Part shown: one piece after another, positions 1-11,759 of the stretch | Numbering within the stretch: the stretch's first letter is position 1 | How the letters are laid out: each line of letters starts with the position of its first letter | Source of the DNA: Symsagittifera roscoffensis | Lineage: Eukaryota; Xenacoelomorpha; Acoela; Convolutidae | Length of the DNA: 64,000 bases | Direction: 5' to 3' | NCBI RefSeq assembly: GCF_963678635.1 | Contig: NC_087067.1 | Span: 40,010,379-40,074,378 of the forward strand | The notes under the pieces: model-generated | Databases searched by the model: none | Told to the model about the DNA's origin: nothing | The model's input: only the letters and a program-made list of their open reading frames with translations | Translations under genes and position numbers: made by a program

Positions 1-2665
1 AAATAATTTAGTATATCATCCATTACCTCCATCTCCACAAATTATCACAGCTCAATCATTGCACCCTCTTTTATCACTACAGAATTTATCCAGAGAAATG
101 ATAGATATACAAGAAAGACCATAAGTTATATAACAGTCTTTAATCGCTTTTCTGGATTATCGTACACATGTATCTTTTAATAGTTTTCTTAATAAAAACT
201 ATTTCCCTTCTAGTACATCGTGATCCCGTACCTCATCCAAAAAACTTCTGCGAACAGGACTAAAAGACCTCTTTGTCACACATTATGATTGTGAAGCTAA
301 TAAAAAAAACACTACATAAGTACGCAATTAACCAACAAGACAATGCGAACCTGAACCACAAAACATTGAATCAACAACTGTAGTAGCTACACTTTACTCA
401 AAAGCCAGACCTACAACTCTGACAGGATATAAGTTTACAGCAAAAATCTTAGAAAAAAAGTAACTTGGTCACACGTTTCGAACAGCAATAAAAACAGACT
501 CGATCATGAATCCTTTTATCAGAGTAATATCGACAGACTTTTACAATTTAACCCCGAAGATTGTAAAAATGAACTACAACGTTTAAAAGTCTCACAAATA
601 AGAACGCAAATCGTAAATTAGAAAATTTTCAAGTCTTTCCAGACTTAGTAAGTGATGCAAAAGACATTTCATCGAATACCTCTTTATCATCACCGGAAAC
701 TCTATCATTTCCAAAAACACCTTCAGTCACAGGTCGAACACCATCAATTACATTCTCTACAAATTTTCCAAAACACCTAGACGACAGATATCGTGAACTA
801 CAAGGAACAAGTACACCTTTACGTTCAGATTGGAACTCCTTTGTAGCACCCCCTACCCTTTTTGGCAAACACCTCGAGAGCAATCGACTCCGTAACTGAG
901 CACTCAGCAGACTACCATAAAAACACGATCTTCATAAGAACATTCAATAACAAAATAGCCAAATGCTTACCCAACATAACTTAACCCTTAAACTCGAATT
1001 AACAGTAAAACTAAATAATTTAGTATATCATCCATTACCTCCATCTCCACAAATTATCACAGCTCAATCTTTGCACCCTCTTTTATCACTACAGAATTTA
1101 TCCAGAGAAATGATAGATATACAAGAAAGACCATAAGTTATATAACAGTCTTTAATCGCTTTTCTGGATTATCGTACACATGTATCTTTTAATAGTTTTC
1201 TTAATAAAAACTATTTCCCTTCTAGTACATCTTGATCCCGTACCTTATCCAAAAAGCTTCTCTGATCAGGACTACAAGGCCTCCTTGTCACACATTATGA
1301 TTGTGAAGATAATAAAAAAACACTACATAAACACGCAATTAACCAAGTAAGACAAGCGAATCTGAACCACAAAACGTTGACTCAACAACTGTAGTAGCTA
1401 CACTTTACTCAAAAGCCAGACCTACAACTCTGACAGGATATAAGTTTACAGCAAAAATCTTAGAAAAAAAGTAACTTGGTCACACGTTTCGAACAGCAAT
1501 AAAAACAGACTCGATCATGAATCCTTTTATCAGAGTAATATCGACAGACTTTTACAATTTAACCCCGAAGATTGTAAAAATGAACTACAACGTTTAAAAG
1601 TCTCACAAATAAGAACGCAAATCGTAAATTAGAAAATTTTCAAGTCTGACCAGACTTAGTAAGTGATGCAAAAGACATTTCATCGAATACCTCTTTATCA
1701 TCACCGGAAACTCTATCATTTCCAAAAACACCTTCAGTCACAGGTCGAACACCATCAATTACATTCTCTTCAAATTTTCCAAAACACCTAGACGACAGAT
1801 ATCGTGAACTACAAGGAACAAGTACACCTTTACGTTCAGATTGGAACTCCTTTGTAGCATCCCCTACCCTTTTTGGCAAACACCTCGATAGCAATCGACT
1901 CCGTAACTGGGCACTCAGCAGACTACCATAAAAACACGATCTTCATAAGAACATTCAATAACAAAATAGCCAAATGCTTACCCAACATAACTTAACCCTT
2001 AAACTCGAATTAACAGTAAAACTAAATAATTTAGTATATCATCCATTACCTCCATCTCCACAAATTATCACAGCTCAATCTTTGCACCCTCTTTTATCAC
2101 TACAGAATTTATCCAGAGAAATGATAGATATACAAGAAAGACCATAAGTTATATAACAGTCTTTAATCGCTTTTCTGGATTATCGTACACATGTATCTTT
2201 TAATAGTTTTCTTAATAAAAACCCTTTCCCTTCTAGTACATCGTGATCCCGTACCTCATCCAAAAAGCTTCTGCGAACAGGACTAAAAGACCTCTTTGTC
2301 ACACATTATGATTGTGAAGCTAATAAAAAAACACTACATAAGTACGCAATTAACCAACAAGACAATGCGAACCTGAACCACAAAACATTGAATCAGCAAC
2401 GGTAGTAGCTAAACTTTACTCAAAAGCCAGAGCTACAACTCTGACAAGATTTAATTTCACTGCAAAAATCTCAGAAAAGAAAGTAACTTGTTCACAAGTT
2501 TCGAACAGCAATAAAAACAGACTCGATCATGATTCCTTTTATTAGAGTAAAATCGAAAGACTTTTACAACTTAACCCCGAATATTGTAAAAAAAGAACTA
2601 CAACGTTTCAAAATATCACAAATTAAAACCTAAATCGTAAATTAGTAAAATTTCAAGTCTTTTCA
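1..2665. repeat. Tandem repeat A, ~1,012-bp unit (two full copies, one partial)
   Basis: The opening of the window recurs at 1013 and again at 2024, so the unit is 1,011-1,012 bp. Copies 1 and 2 differ at few positions. Copy 3 follows the unit to about 2665 and then runs into a different sequence. The last part of copy 3 (from about 2430) is shared with repeat B downstream. Each unit holds broken reading frames on both strands. None can be assigned to a family. Confidence 0.93.
629..883 (-). pseudogene. Unrecognised ORF in repeat A (copy at 1640-1894); opposite strand also open
   Basis: An 84-residue frame is open on the - strand in both full repeat A units with only a few amino-acid differences. 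The + strand is also open across the same bases, as a Ser/Thr/Pro-rich frame with stops and shifts upstream and downstream. The + strand reading fits better with the composition of the surrounding 7 kb, where all other long decayed frames are on +. I do not recognise either product. This is probably a piece of a decayed larger gene rather than a small gene. Confidence 0.3.
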
Positions 2666-5241
2666 AACTCTCCACACCAAGCACAACTTGAACACCACCA
2701 AAGTCATAAACAACTAGGCGATATAATACGGTATCAGGGCGCATACTGACGTTTAACCTATCATTTAGACAATAAAAATGGATACAAACCTTGAAAGAAA
2801 CAATCTGTCAAAATCTAAAGCAGACCCAAAAAGTTCAGGCTACCAGGAAAAAATGTTTTTCGATTGAAAAATTCAATTAGAAAAAAAAAACAATTAACAC
2901 GAGATTTCAAAAATGATACATTATTTTTTTTCTAAAAATCCACTTACCCTGTAAAAATGATAAAGGATATTGCGATCCCACCACACGACACGAACACAGG
3001 CAACTATAAATTGGTTTCCTGAAGACACATATACCACATTTCACTTCGCTTCAACTTACGCAATATTGATATAATTTCACAGAAAAAACCTTAAAGAATC
3101 TATACGCTTTGATCAGATCAACCCTGATCAAATGAGATCAAACCCACCCAAGATATAGACACAGAACATAGACGGTTTGGGAAAAAATTAACACGTTATC
3201 AAATGTACTCTGAAACGAAAAAAGCTTGTATATACCCCAAACCACTTTTCCAAACACAAAACTCAGAAATTCCCGTCAAATACGAAAAAGGTTTTGACAT
3301 GAAAACAGGCAAATTAATTCTCGATATGGTACAACCATATCAAAAAAGAGAGGACGAAAAATTCTACATCCCAGTAAAATTTTACAAAACACCGGAAACA
3401 CTGGAGTAAAAAGTCATCCAGGAAACAAAGATAGTACACGATTCCAAGAACTTCTACTAATTGATAACACTTATTTTGGCGCACTTCACTACGATGTTCA
3501 TCTTGATTTGAAATTAGATTACACAGAAATATCACTCTCCGAAGTAGAGACACTCCAGAAAAATCACTGACCGAATTCAAGAAATATCACTCTACGAATT
3601 AGTTTACTCCATCATTTATTTGAACTAGAAAGAACACAAATACTACAATCTCTCGCTCTAGCAGTACTTAAAAAATCTTACGTAGGATACCCCGTATCAA
3701 GCAACCAATCTAACTTCAGTGAATATGAAATAAATTTTCTTTGGTAATACATTTGCACGAAAAAAATTTCACCACTTTATGTTTTTGAAGAAAAAAGATG
3801 CTGCCAACGTATACCTATAAATTCTAAGAAAAATATATTTTGCTACAACTCTGACAAGATATAAGTTCACAGCAAAAATCTCAGAAAAGAAAGTAACTTG
3901 TTCACAAGTTTCGAACAGCAATAAAAACAGACTCGATCATGAATCCTTTTATTAGAGTAAAATCGAAAGACTTTTACAACTTAACCCCGATTATTGTAAA
4001 AAAAGAACTACAACGTTTAAAATATCACAAAATAAAACCTAAATCGTAAATTAGTAAAATTTCAAGTCTTTTCAAACTCTCTACACCAAGCACAACTTGA
4101 ACACCACCAAAGTCATAAACAACTAGGCGATATAATACCGTATCAGGGCTCACACTGACGTTTAACCTATCATTTAGACATAAAAATGGATACAAACCTT
4201 GAAAGAATCAATCTGTCAAAATCTAAAGCAGACCCAAAAAGTTCAGGCTACCAGGAAAAAATTTTTTTCGATTGAAAAATTCAATTAGAAAAAAAACAAT
4301 TAACACGAGATTTCAAAAATGATACATTTTTTTTCTAAAAATCCACTTACCCTGTAAAAATGATAAAAGATATTGCGATCCCACCACACGAACACAGGCA
4401 ACTATAGTTTGGTTTCCTGAAGACACATATACAACATTTCACTTCGCTTCAACTTACGCAATATTGATATAATTTCACCGAAAAAACCTTAAAGAATCTA
4501 TACGCTTTGATCAGATCAACCCTGATCAAATGAGATCAAACCCACCCAAGATATAGACACAGAATATAGACGGTTTGGGAAAAAATTAACACGTTATCAA
4601 ATGTACTCTGAAACGAAAAAAGCTTGTATATACCCCAAACCACTTTTCCAAACACAAAACTCAGAAATTCCCGTCAAATACGAAAAAGGTTTTGACATGA
4701 AAACAGGCAAATTAATTCTCGATATGGTACAACCATATCAAAAAAGAGAGGACGAAAAATTCTACATCCCAGTAAAATTTTACAAAACACCGGAAACACT
4801 GGAGTAAAAAGTCATCCAGGAAATAAAGATAGTACACGATTCCAAGAACTTCTACTAATTGATAACACTTATTTTGGCGCACTTCACTACGATGTTCATC
4901 TTGATTTGAAATTAGATTACACAGAAATATCACTCTCCGAAGTAGAGACACTCCAGAAAAATCACTCACCGAATTCAAGAAATATCACTCTCCGACTTAG
5001 TTTACTCCATCATTTATGTGAACTAGAAAGAACACAAATACTACAATCTCTCGCTCTAGCAGAACTTAAAATATCTTACGTAGGATACCCCGTATCAAGC
5101 AACCAATCTAACTTCAGTGAATATGAAATAAATTTTCTTTGGTAATACATTTGCACGAAAAAAAATTTCACCACTTTATGTTTTTGAAGAAAAAAGATGC
5201 TGCCAACGTATACCTATAAATTCTAAGAAATATATATTTTG
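2430..5241. repeat. Tandem repeat B, ~1,400-bp unit, two copies
   Basis: Copy 1 runs about 2430-3840 and copy 2 about 3841-5241; a small ORF at 3203 recurs at 4601, an offset of 1,398 bp. The two copies are close to identical with small indels. The first ~230 bp of the unit are also found in repeat A (about 418-640), so the two repeat types share a module and probably came from one larger parent sequence. Confidence 0.92.
4601..5145 (+). pseudogene. Broken ORF of unknown family in repeat B (sister copy 3203-3750)
   Basis: Two open frames lie end to end on the + strand: 68 codons at 4601-4807, then an overlapping frame open to 5145. The change of frame comes at the first stop. The sister unit keeps the first frame unchanged and has the second interrupted by an additional stop. 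The pattern is that of one protein-coding segment broken by a frameshift. The residue make-up (many Asn, Ser, Tyr and Leu, few Cys) does not let me name a family. A viral or retroelement surface or structural protein is a possibility only, with no diagnostic motif. Confidence 0.35.
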
Positions 5242-5570
5242 TAGTAACACTATCACGCCAAACCTACTTTTGGGATACAACTGTCCTATGTGGATCTGAA
5301 AATTGCCACAACGTAGTGTAGCTTAAAAAAAACAAAGATAATTATTATCTTCTTTCTCCATACCCTAAATTAATGTTTTCACCCAAAATATTCACCCGAA
5401 AGTATACGCGCAATCGCTCCCAATCCAAACATCGACCTTCAATCAACAGCTATTTACTCTAAATCCGAAATCCAAGATCTTATTCCAACCCAACAATTCC
5501 ATGACCTTCGAACACAACTAATTTTTCTCAACCACCTTTCCAACCCATAACTCCACCTATCCCTGATGAA

Positions 5571-5615
<45 letters not shown>

Positions 5616-5637
5616 TCTCTCTCTCTCTCCCTCTCTT
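5571..5637. repeat. (CT)n microsatellite
   Basis: About 65 bp of almost pure CT dinucleotide with a few C or T interruptions toward its right end. It sits just after repeat B and before the next decayed coding stretch. Confidence 0.95.
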
Positions 5638-5639
5638 CA

Positions 5640-7085
5640 CACACTGACGCTACCCCTATTCTCTCCCCTCTGTCAAGTAACGATTCGGATGTACCCATCG
5701 CCATCCCAGACGACCAACTTGAGAATGACTTAGATAACTTTATATCTCACCAAAAACAAATTCACGGCACATATAATTCAATAAACCTTCACCAAATGAT
5801 CCACTCAGCTTCAACCTCTGACTCCTCTACCCCCTCAGCTTACATTGCACGAGCACATAGAGTTTTTATGAAACGAAAGCACCCTAACACTATACCTCAA
5901 TTCCTTATTAGTCGCCCACGATCATCTAGAATATGTTCCCTTCACCCTCGTCACACTAACACCCAAGAAACTTTAATTCAAAACTTACCATTTTCCCCTC
6001 AATATACCTACTACAATACAGAAAATGAAAGCCAACATGCACCATATGTCGATTAGTGTACCCTACTCCCTACACTATCCTGGATCTCCTATTAAAACTT
6101 TACTCACCCACTAAAAAATACCCTGAAAAACAACCCCGATTAAAACGAACTTTGTGACACCATCATTCACCAACTAACCAACGCACTAAATGATAACTGA
6201 TTCATCACCATAAGTTTAAAACAAACATTTAACAGATTCATAGCACCAAAAGCAAATCGATTTACTGTTAATAACTACGATCCTACTGTCACCAGATATA
6301 TGGATGATCCTAACTTTAACCCTCTACTTACTGCAAATTTTTTGATTAAATCAGAATAAATATTCCACCTCGACAAATAAAAAGTTCGCTCATATCATAG
6401 ATCACGCACTAGCAAACACTAAAGCTTATGAATCGTTCCATAAATTCAACCACTTCGCACTAACATGTAGCTTCCTCACACCAAAGGAAAGAGATATTCA
6501 CTGCTCACACAAAATTATGTTAAAAATAAAATTCACCCACACGTACACGTACACATACTAAAAATCTATGCAAAGACACTATTTTTACAGTTCACCATCC
6601 CGTAGTCAACACCGTCTTTTTATGTTCATTAACTCAAATACACATCACCCTACGCCTTAAACTTCACATACTGCGTCAAATCAACTAACTTGCATGGCAT
6701 CCTCCATAGTTGCGACCCTGTCCGTCGGTATATATTTTGCCCATTGACTAACACGTTCTAACTAAAAGATGCCCGCCCCATCGACATTCCCCACAAACAA
6801 ATACAACCCATTGAGGTAGTCCTACTAGAAAACAACCATAATATCAAAAATGACCACAACTTTTACAATTTAATCCAAAATACAATTCACGAGCTTTCAG
6901 CTATTACCGAAGAAGCAATTATTATCAGAGCGCTTGAACTTCTTCGGCCACTGCTTCGCACTAAAAACGTAATACGCATGCTTGCTAAGCTCTTAGTAAC
7001 ATCTGACTCTATTAAAGCTAACTTCCCCATGGATTTTTCACCGAACCTAACTCCTCGTAAGTTCAAATTTTATGGTTATCACTAA
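5640..7085 (+). pseudogene. Decayed coding stretch, unknown product
   Basis: The + strand is open from about 5640 to 6056 in one frame (Ser/Thr/Pro/His-rich, with an acidic part near its start) and again from about 6765 to 7085 in another. The second stretch ends in a stop after a basic, aromatic tail. Between them (6060-6760) many stops and shifts occur, but the C-rich, G-poor composition continues. The stretch looks like the downstream part of the gene or genes whose pieces recur in repeats A and B. No domain is recognised. Confidence 0.35.
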
Positions 7086-7960
7086 CAGAAATGAAAAAGA
7101 CACTCACCATCTCTACACGTGTGTTTCATTTTTCTTTTTTAGATTTCATCATCTAAAGGATTAAAAAGACCAAAAAAAACTCTATTCTACTTTCAATTTT
7201 AAATCTAACTATGTGACTAAATTATCATAGTGAAGTAAACTAAATACAAATGCAATAAATTGAAAATTTTTTGTAGTAAAAATTAAACATGAAGTAGTAA
7301 ATTAACCATGAAAAACAAAATAACAAAAAAATAACCTTTTTATGTGTGCTTCTCTTATAAACGAACATTTTTCAATAACTCACCCTCATTTCACGCATTT
7401 TTCCACCAAAATCAAGTAACTTGCCCACGAAAAATTGTTTAATTAATAAAATTCAGTTTTCAGAATCTAACTGATAACAACCTTAACTTGAAGACCATCA
7501 GTCGTAAAAAAACCATGCAAACCCCTGCAGTTTTGAAACTAGCATTGTGTGTGTTTTATCAACCATATTAATTTGTCTCAGAAAAATTGGCAGAAATGGC
7601 TAAAGTTTAAAATTAATGGGTGCATTGGACCAATGAGAAAAAGCGGCAAAAATATTCGTTCAAAGTTTTGAAAGGTGCAAAAGTATTCGAAATTTAGGCC
7701 AAAATATTTCATGAACAAACTTTTGATTTCTATTAAACTGCTCCTAATCATCTGGGGACAAATAGAAAATAGAACAAGGTCCATTATCCGCAAAAAATCA
7801 AAAAATTGTTAGCTTTTTTTCCGGCAAAATTTTTTTCAAGAATTGTTATATTTTTTGTATCATTGTTCATATGTGCGTTTTTCTGAACTGTCGAAAAGAA
7901 TGTTCAAAAACTTCGACGTTTTATTGAGCAACAAATTGAGTCAAAATTGACCGAAAATTG
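7086..7960. other. Intergenic AT-rich DNA
   Basis: No gene is supported. The strong C-over-G bias of the first 7 kb stops here. A 71-codon frame on the - strand at 7578-7793 is hydrophobic and low in complexity and is probably chance. Confidence 0.6.
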
Positions 7961-9718
7961 AGTGTTAATTTGAGTAGTCACATAACACTTTCGGACAAGT
8001 TTTTTACTCAATTCAGTCTGAGCTGTTGCTTCACATGACAACTAGGTGCAATCTCAGTTGCTTCAGTGTAAGTCACTCGAGCTGGGATGACAAAGTTTGC
8101 TTCATAGAGGAAAAACTGCGTTCGACCTCGACAGTGAATATTGGCGCCTACTTGAAATTAACGACTATCTGCGGGTCAAATATTTCCACGGTTGCGCCAT
8201 CTCCATTTAATACTGCAGCAAATTTTTTTGCGGTCGGCCAGTCGGTATTTCGTTTCACAACAGCTAATTTTACCTTGTAAGGAGAAAAGGGTTCGGTACT
8301 AAAACCGACAAGAGTTTCTTCAACTACGGCAACACTTTGACTGAGAGAAATCCAACCCCCTATTTTGTCAGATTGTTTGACAAGTTCCGGAACGACAATG
8401 TGATGAACACCAGTTCTAGTTGCGTCTCGTTTTCAGAAATAAGCTTCCTCAAGGTAACTGCAGCTTGACTTTATTCCTCTTCCACAAATTCGATATAGTC
8501 AGAAATTTTAGTGAAACTTTGACTATAATAAAATGCCGCTTCGAACCATGTACACTAGTTAGTCAAAACATGTTCAGGGCGGCAAGGGTAGTCCCTTGAT
8601 AGTCTGGTAGTTCCTCTTTCGTATGCCGGAGTGCAGCAATAACTTCATGCAGTAATAATTTCGTTGCTGCTATAAACTTTTCAGCAACCTTGTGTTTATC
8701 GCGCACAAATTCGGCAACTCGATGGAGTCCGTGCGCCATGCAAGTTATGTGGAGCAGGTTCGGGTAAAAACTTGATTTCATGTTATTGCCAACTCTTCTC
8801 AAGTATGCTGCGGCGACGCTCATCAAAATTCGCACTCGCTCGTACGGAATCTCAGCGCCATAAATTTTTGAGAGTTTTGTGTTTATGAGTCTTGTCACAA
8901 ACACATTATCCGTTTTCTCAAGTTCTTGCAAGTCCACTAAAGGAGGTTTTGACAACTCAGCATTTGATTTCCCAATCAGAACTGCAGCAATCGACCTGCC
9001 TTGAACATCTTGACTTTCGTCAACAATTATGAAAATACCGCTATTTGCTAGATCCTTCCTGATTTCGTCCAATTTCTCGGTGTATTCTTTGAACAAATAG
9101 TCTCGTCTCAGTGTAGACTCATGTGGACACGACTTTCCTGTGTGTTTTTCTAAAGACGCACGGAAATCAGGCTGCTCAATCTTGTTCAACGGAATATTTG
9201 CTTTCACAAAGCCTCTCGCCATGTCACGAAAAGACCCATTCTCAGCAGATGTACCTTCTTTTTTCTGATTGTCGATAAAAAATTGTCTTTTCGCATTGTT
9301 GGAGACTGCTTTCTTGTGCTTTGCTGTTTCTGCGTGATTTTTCGCCAAAAAACGAATTTCGACCTGTCACACTGATTCTGTGTGGACACAACGTGCATAC
9401 AACCTCGTCTTTTCCAATATTGTACTCCCAAATTTTCTTGCCTCCGAATAGTTCACAGACAACCAGAGAACCAGAAACTTTCGATTTCTCCATTAGAAAT
9501 TGAAATATATTCGAAATAATAATGAGAATTAGTCGGGAGCATATAAAACAACGATTCGCTGGTTGACAGCAGCTTTTTTTCGCTTTTTTTGGACACAAAT
9601 GTGAAGTACTAATCAAACACGATGATATTGAGCTTTGTTTACGAAAAAAAAATGAGTGAAAGCCAGAGAATTGAGTATAAAATTGAGTTATTTAATACTC
9701 AATAAAATCCTATCCCTA
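7900..9718 (-). mobile_element. hAT-like element, ends degenerate
   Basis: The transposase remnant is flanked by sequence rich in TTGAGT and its complement: several copies at 7920-8010 and again at 9655-9705, the usual place for subterminal transposase-binding repeats. The right end (read inward on the - strand) begins near 9718 with a TAGGGATAGGATTTTATTGAG-type terminus. On the left only TTTTATTGAG near 7918 resembles it. No 8-bp target duplication could be matched, so the left boundary is approximate. Confidence 0.5.
8090..9493 (-). pseudogene. CGGBP1/hAT-like transposase remnant
   Basis: The - strand shows a transposon protein in pieces. The N-terminal part (from a Met at 9493) contains a BED-like zinc finger: the CTLC pair is in one frame and the NHAETAKH histidine pair follows after a one-base shift near 9350. 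The main frame (8563-9348, 261 aa) has the segment found in CGG-repeat-binding protein 1 and related hAT proteins (VKANIPLNKIEQPDFRASL, then LRRDYL). It then has an acidic DESQD motif in the position of the first catalytic Asp. Below 8563 frames are broken, but a hAT C-terminal signature (VEVERSFS) is readable near 8100-8140. The protein is not intact. A related shorter element lies at 58120-58810. Confidence 0.8.
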
Positions 9719-9719
9719 C

Positions 9720-10614
9720 CTAGCGTAGAATGCTCTCATCAAGCATGTATTAAACCTAAAAACTGCATCTAAATAAAATATGCATTTCATGCGATCACAC
9801 AAAAAAATTTGTCTTTAAATTTTTGTTTGCGGGATTGCATTTGTATATTAGCTTAATTAAAAGTTTTTTTCATTTTTATAGTACAACGGTTATCTTGCAA
9901 TGAGTTTAGAATATTCTTAAAATTAGTTTATGAAAAGTATGAGTTTTACCCTCTAATACTTGGTGGAATTGTACGGTTGATCCGTTATCTGAAAAAAAAA
10001 CTTGGCAGGAGAAAGTCAAATTAGTGGTGTGCAATTTTGCATATAAAAATTGGAAGCGGAGCAATCAGCAGATTGGTCTAAGAGCAGAAAGAGTCTAAGA
10101 GCAGAAAAACATTTAAAAATTTGGTTTATATAGTCTAATCGGTATAACAAGTATTGGAATTGACAAAAGTGCTAAAGAAACGAATAGATTATGCATAAAT
10201 TGAATAATCTGATCAATTTTTTTAAAAAAAAAATCAATAAAGCAAAATTTGATGAAAATACTCAAATAAACTATAAGTTATTTACTTCGTTGCTAACATT
10301 GACGATTCTAATACTTGTTTTTATGAATTTGTCTGTTTCGCCCATTAGCTGGCTACTAAAAGTTGTAGTAAGCCATAATTGTCGGAAATACGTCCGTGGA
10401 AACACGAACTGTCGGAAACCTATTCGTGGGAAACCTCGACTTTTTTGCTGGAATTGTGATCTGAGCAAGCCGAAAAATCCATTTATTCAGCTCAAAATTA
10501 TCCAAAAAAAGAGAACAGGAATTGTTTGATTCCATTTTTTGTTGTTGTCTCTGATAAGAAAAAAACTTTTAGCCCGGTAATTTACTGGTGATTTTTTTAA
10601 GCGTTTAACCTGAC
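9720..10614. other. Intergenic DNA downstream of the EGF-domain gene
   Basis: AT-rich. A 112-codon + strand frame at 10191-10529 has one hydrophobic stretch and a Cys/Arg/Gly-rich tail but no recognisable domain. It overlaps a - strand frame and is left unannotated. Confidence 0.5.
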
Positions 10615-10730
10615 TTATTTGAAAACATGGTCAAATGGATCTCTTTCAAATAGAAACGCAAAAATCTCACCATCCACGTCTATATCCTCCATTTTCAGCA
10701 TTGCGACTGTGGCAAATATTCGCTTATAAC
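10615..10730 (-). CDS. Last coding exon of EGF-domain gene
   Basis: On the - strand a TTTCTGCAG acceptor at 10731-10739 opens an exon that encodes about 38 residues rich in Asp, Glu and Phe and ends in TAA at 10615-10617. Its first codon is completed by one base from the exon at 10841-10960 (phase 1), so the two join in frame without adjustment. The acidic tail has no recognised domain. The intron between the exons is only 110 bp. Confidence 0.6.
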
Positions 10731-10840
10731 CTGCAGAAAAATTAAACATTATTAGCAATAATTGAAATAGTCGACTTTTTTTGAGTAAGTTCTTCAAATT
10801 TTTAATTTTTTTGTTCTAAATTTTGGCAATTCATGTTTAC

Positions 10841-10960
10841 CAGTGCAGAAATTTCCGTCTCCGTTGAGGTACGAAAAGCAACTGCATGTCGTGTACTTCC
10901 CGTCGTAATTGCAATGGGCGAGTTTGTGGCACGGGTAGTTGTCTTCGTTGTTGCAGGGAT
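10841..10960 (-). CDS. EGF-like domain exon
   Basis: This 120-bp exon on the - strand is bounded by a TTTAG acceptor at 10961-10965 and a GTAAAC donor at 10835-10840. It encodes one EGF-like module with six cysteines (PCNNEDNYPC, then HC, CSC and FC) and the usual Gly-x-Gly near the end. Both boundaries are phase 1, the standard 1-1 phase of shufflable EGF exons. EGF modules are extracellular and disulphide-bonded, and mediate binding or spacing in secreted or membrane proteins. The exon is too short to be found by ORF length alone; cysteine spacing and splice sites support it. Confidence 0.72.
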
Positions 10961-11759
10961 CTAAATGAGTAATAAAAAATGTTTTTGTGTGAGCTGTGTT
11001 TGATCATTGATATTTCAAACTGGACTTTAAAGATTTTTGCTACGCTGGTATGATAGTTTTCTTTTCTCTGAGAATTTTGTTAACATCGAATGGACTAATT
11101 GAATAAACCAATCAAAAAACTTTTCCAACCCGCCCCCCTTCCTCACACTTCAGTTGGATGAGAATTGCTGAGAGCTGCATCTAATAAACTCATTCGGTAG
11201 TTTCTAATAATTCCTATAGAAAACGAATTCACTAACCCGCTTTGAATTTGCTCTCCAAGCTAGTAGCGTTTTATCAAACTTCATCAAGGTTCTTGGAATT
11301 TTTTTATAACAACGTTCAGCCAATACTTACACCGTAAAGTTGATTATTGTATTTTGTGACGCGAGTGAAAGACAAAAGTGCTGATTTTTTATTACATTTT
11401 CAAAAGTTTAATTAATTTTGAATGTTTTTTTTTTAATTTTCCAAACGCTAACAAATTTTGGAGAATTTGATTTTTGTTCTCCAAACTGGTGAAGCTAATA
11501 ACTGCCACAAATATCAGGGGAATAGTACATATTTGGTGCTGTTTAATTGTACTTCCTAGTCAAGGGCATTGCAACCAGATCCGCTGAAACAGCAATTTGC
11601 TATGGCTTGAACGCCTTAGAAGAAAACTGAACAAAAACAACAATTTCATGATCTCAATTCAAAAAAAAACTAAAATTTTTCAAACCTCTTTGAATTTGTA
11701 TCAACTTAAGGTGAGAGGTAAAAAAAACTGTTTTCAAAAATTAGGTTTTGATTTCTTTT

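Noticed and set aside
3203..5145. Assignment of the repeat B frames to a viral surface glycoprotein
   Set aside because: Only a vague resemblance in composition; no fusion peptide, transmembrane segment or cysteine pattern supports it.
1..5241. CRISPR-like or satellite interpretation of the first 5 kb
   Set aside because: Units are ~1.0 and ~1.4 kb with coding remnants; there are no short direct repeats with unique spacers.
10191..10529. 112-codon + strand ORF with a hydrophobic stretch
   Set aside because: No homologous wording, no neighbouring exons, overlapping open frame on the other strand; likely chance in AT-rich DNA.
11570..11640. Short Cys-rich - strand stretch as an additional exon of the EGF gene
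   Set aside because: Has CC and a stop but no convincing acceptor and does not match EGF spacing.
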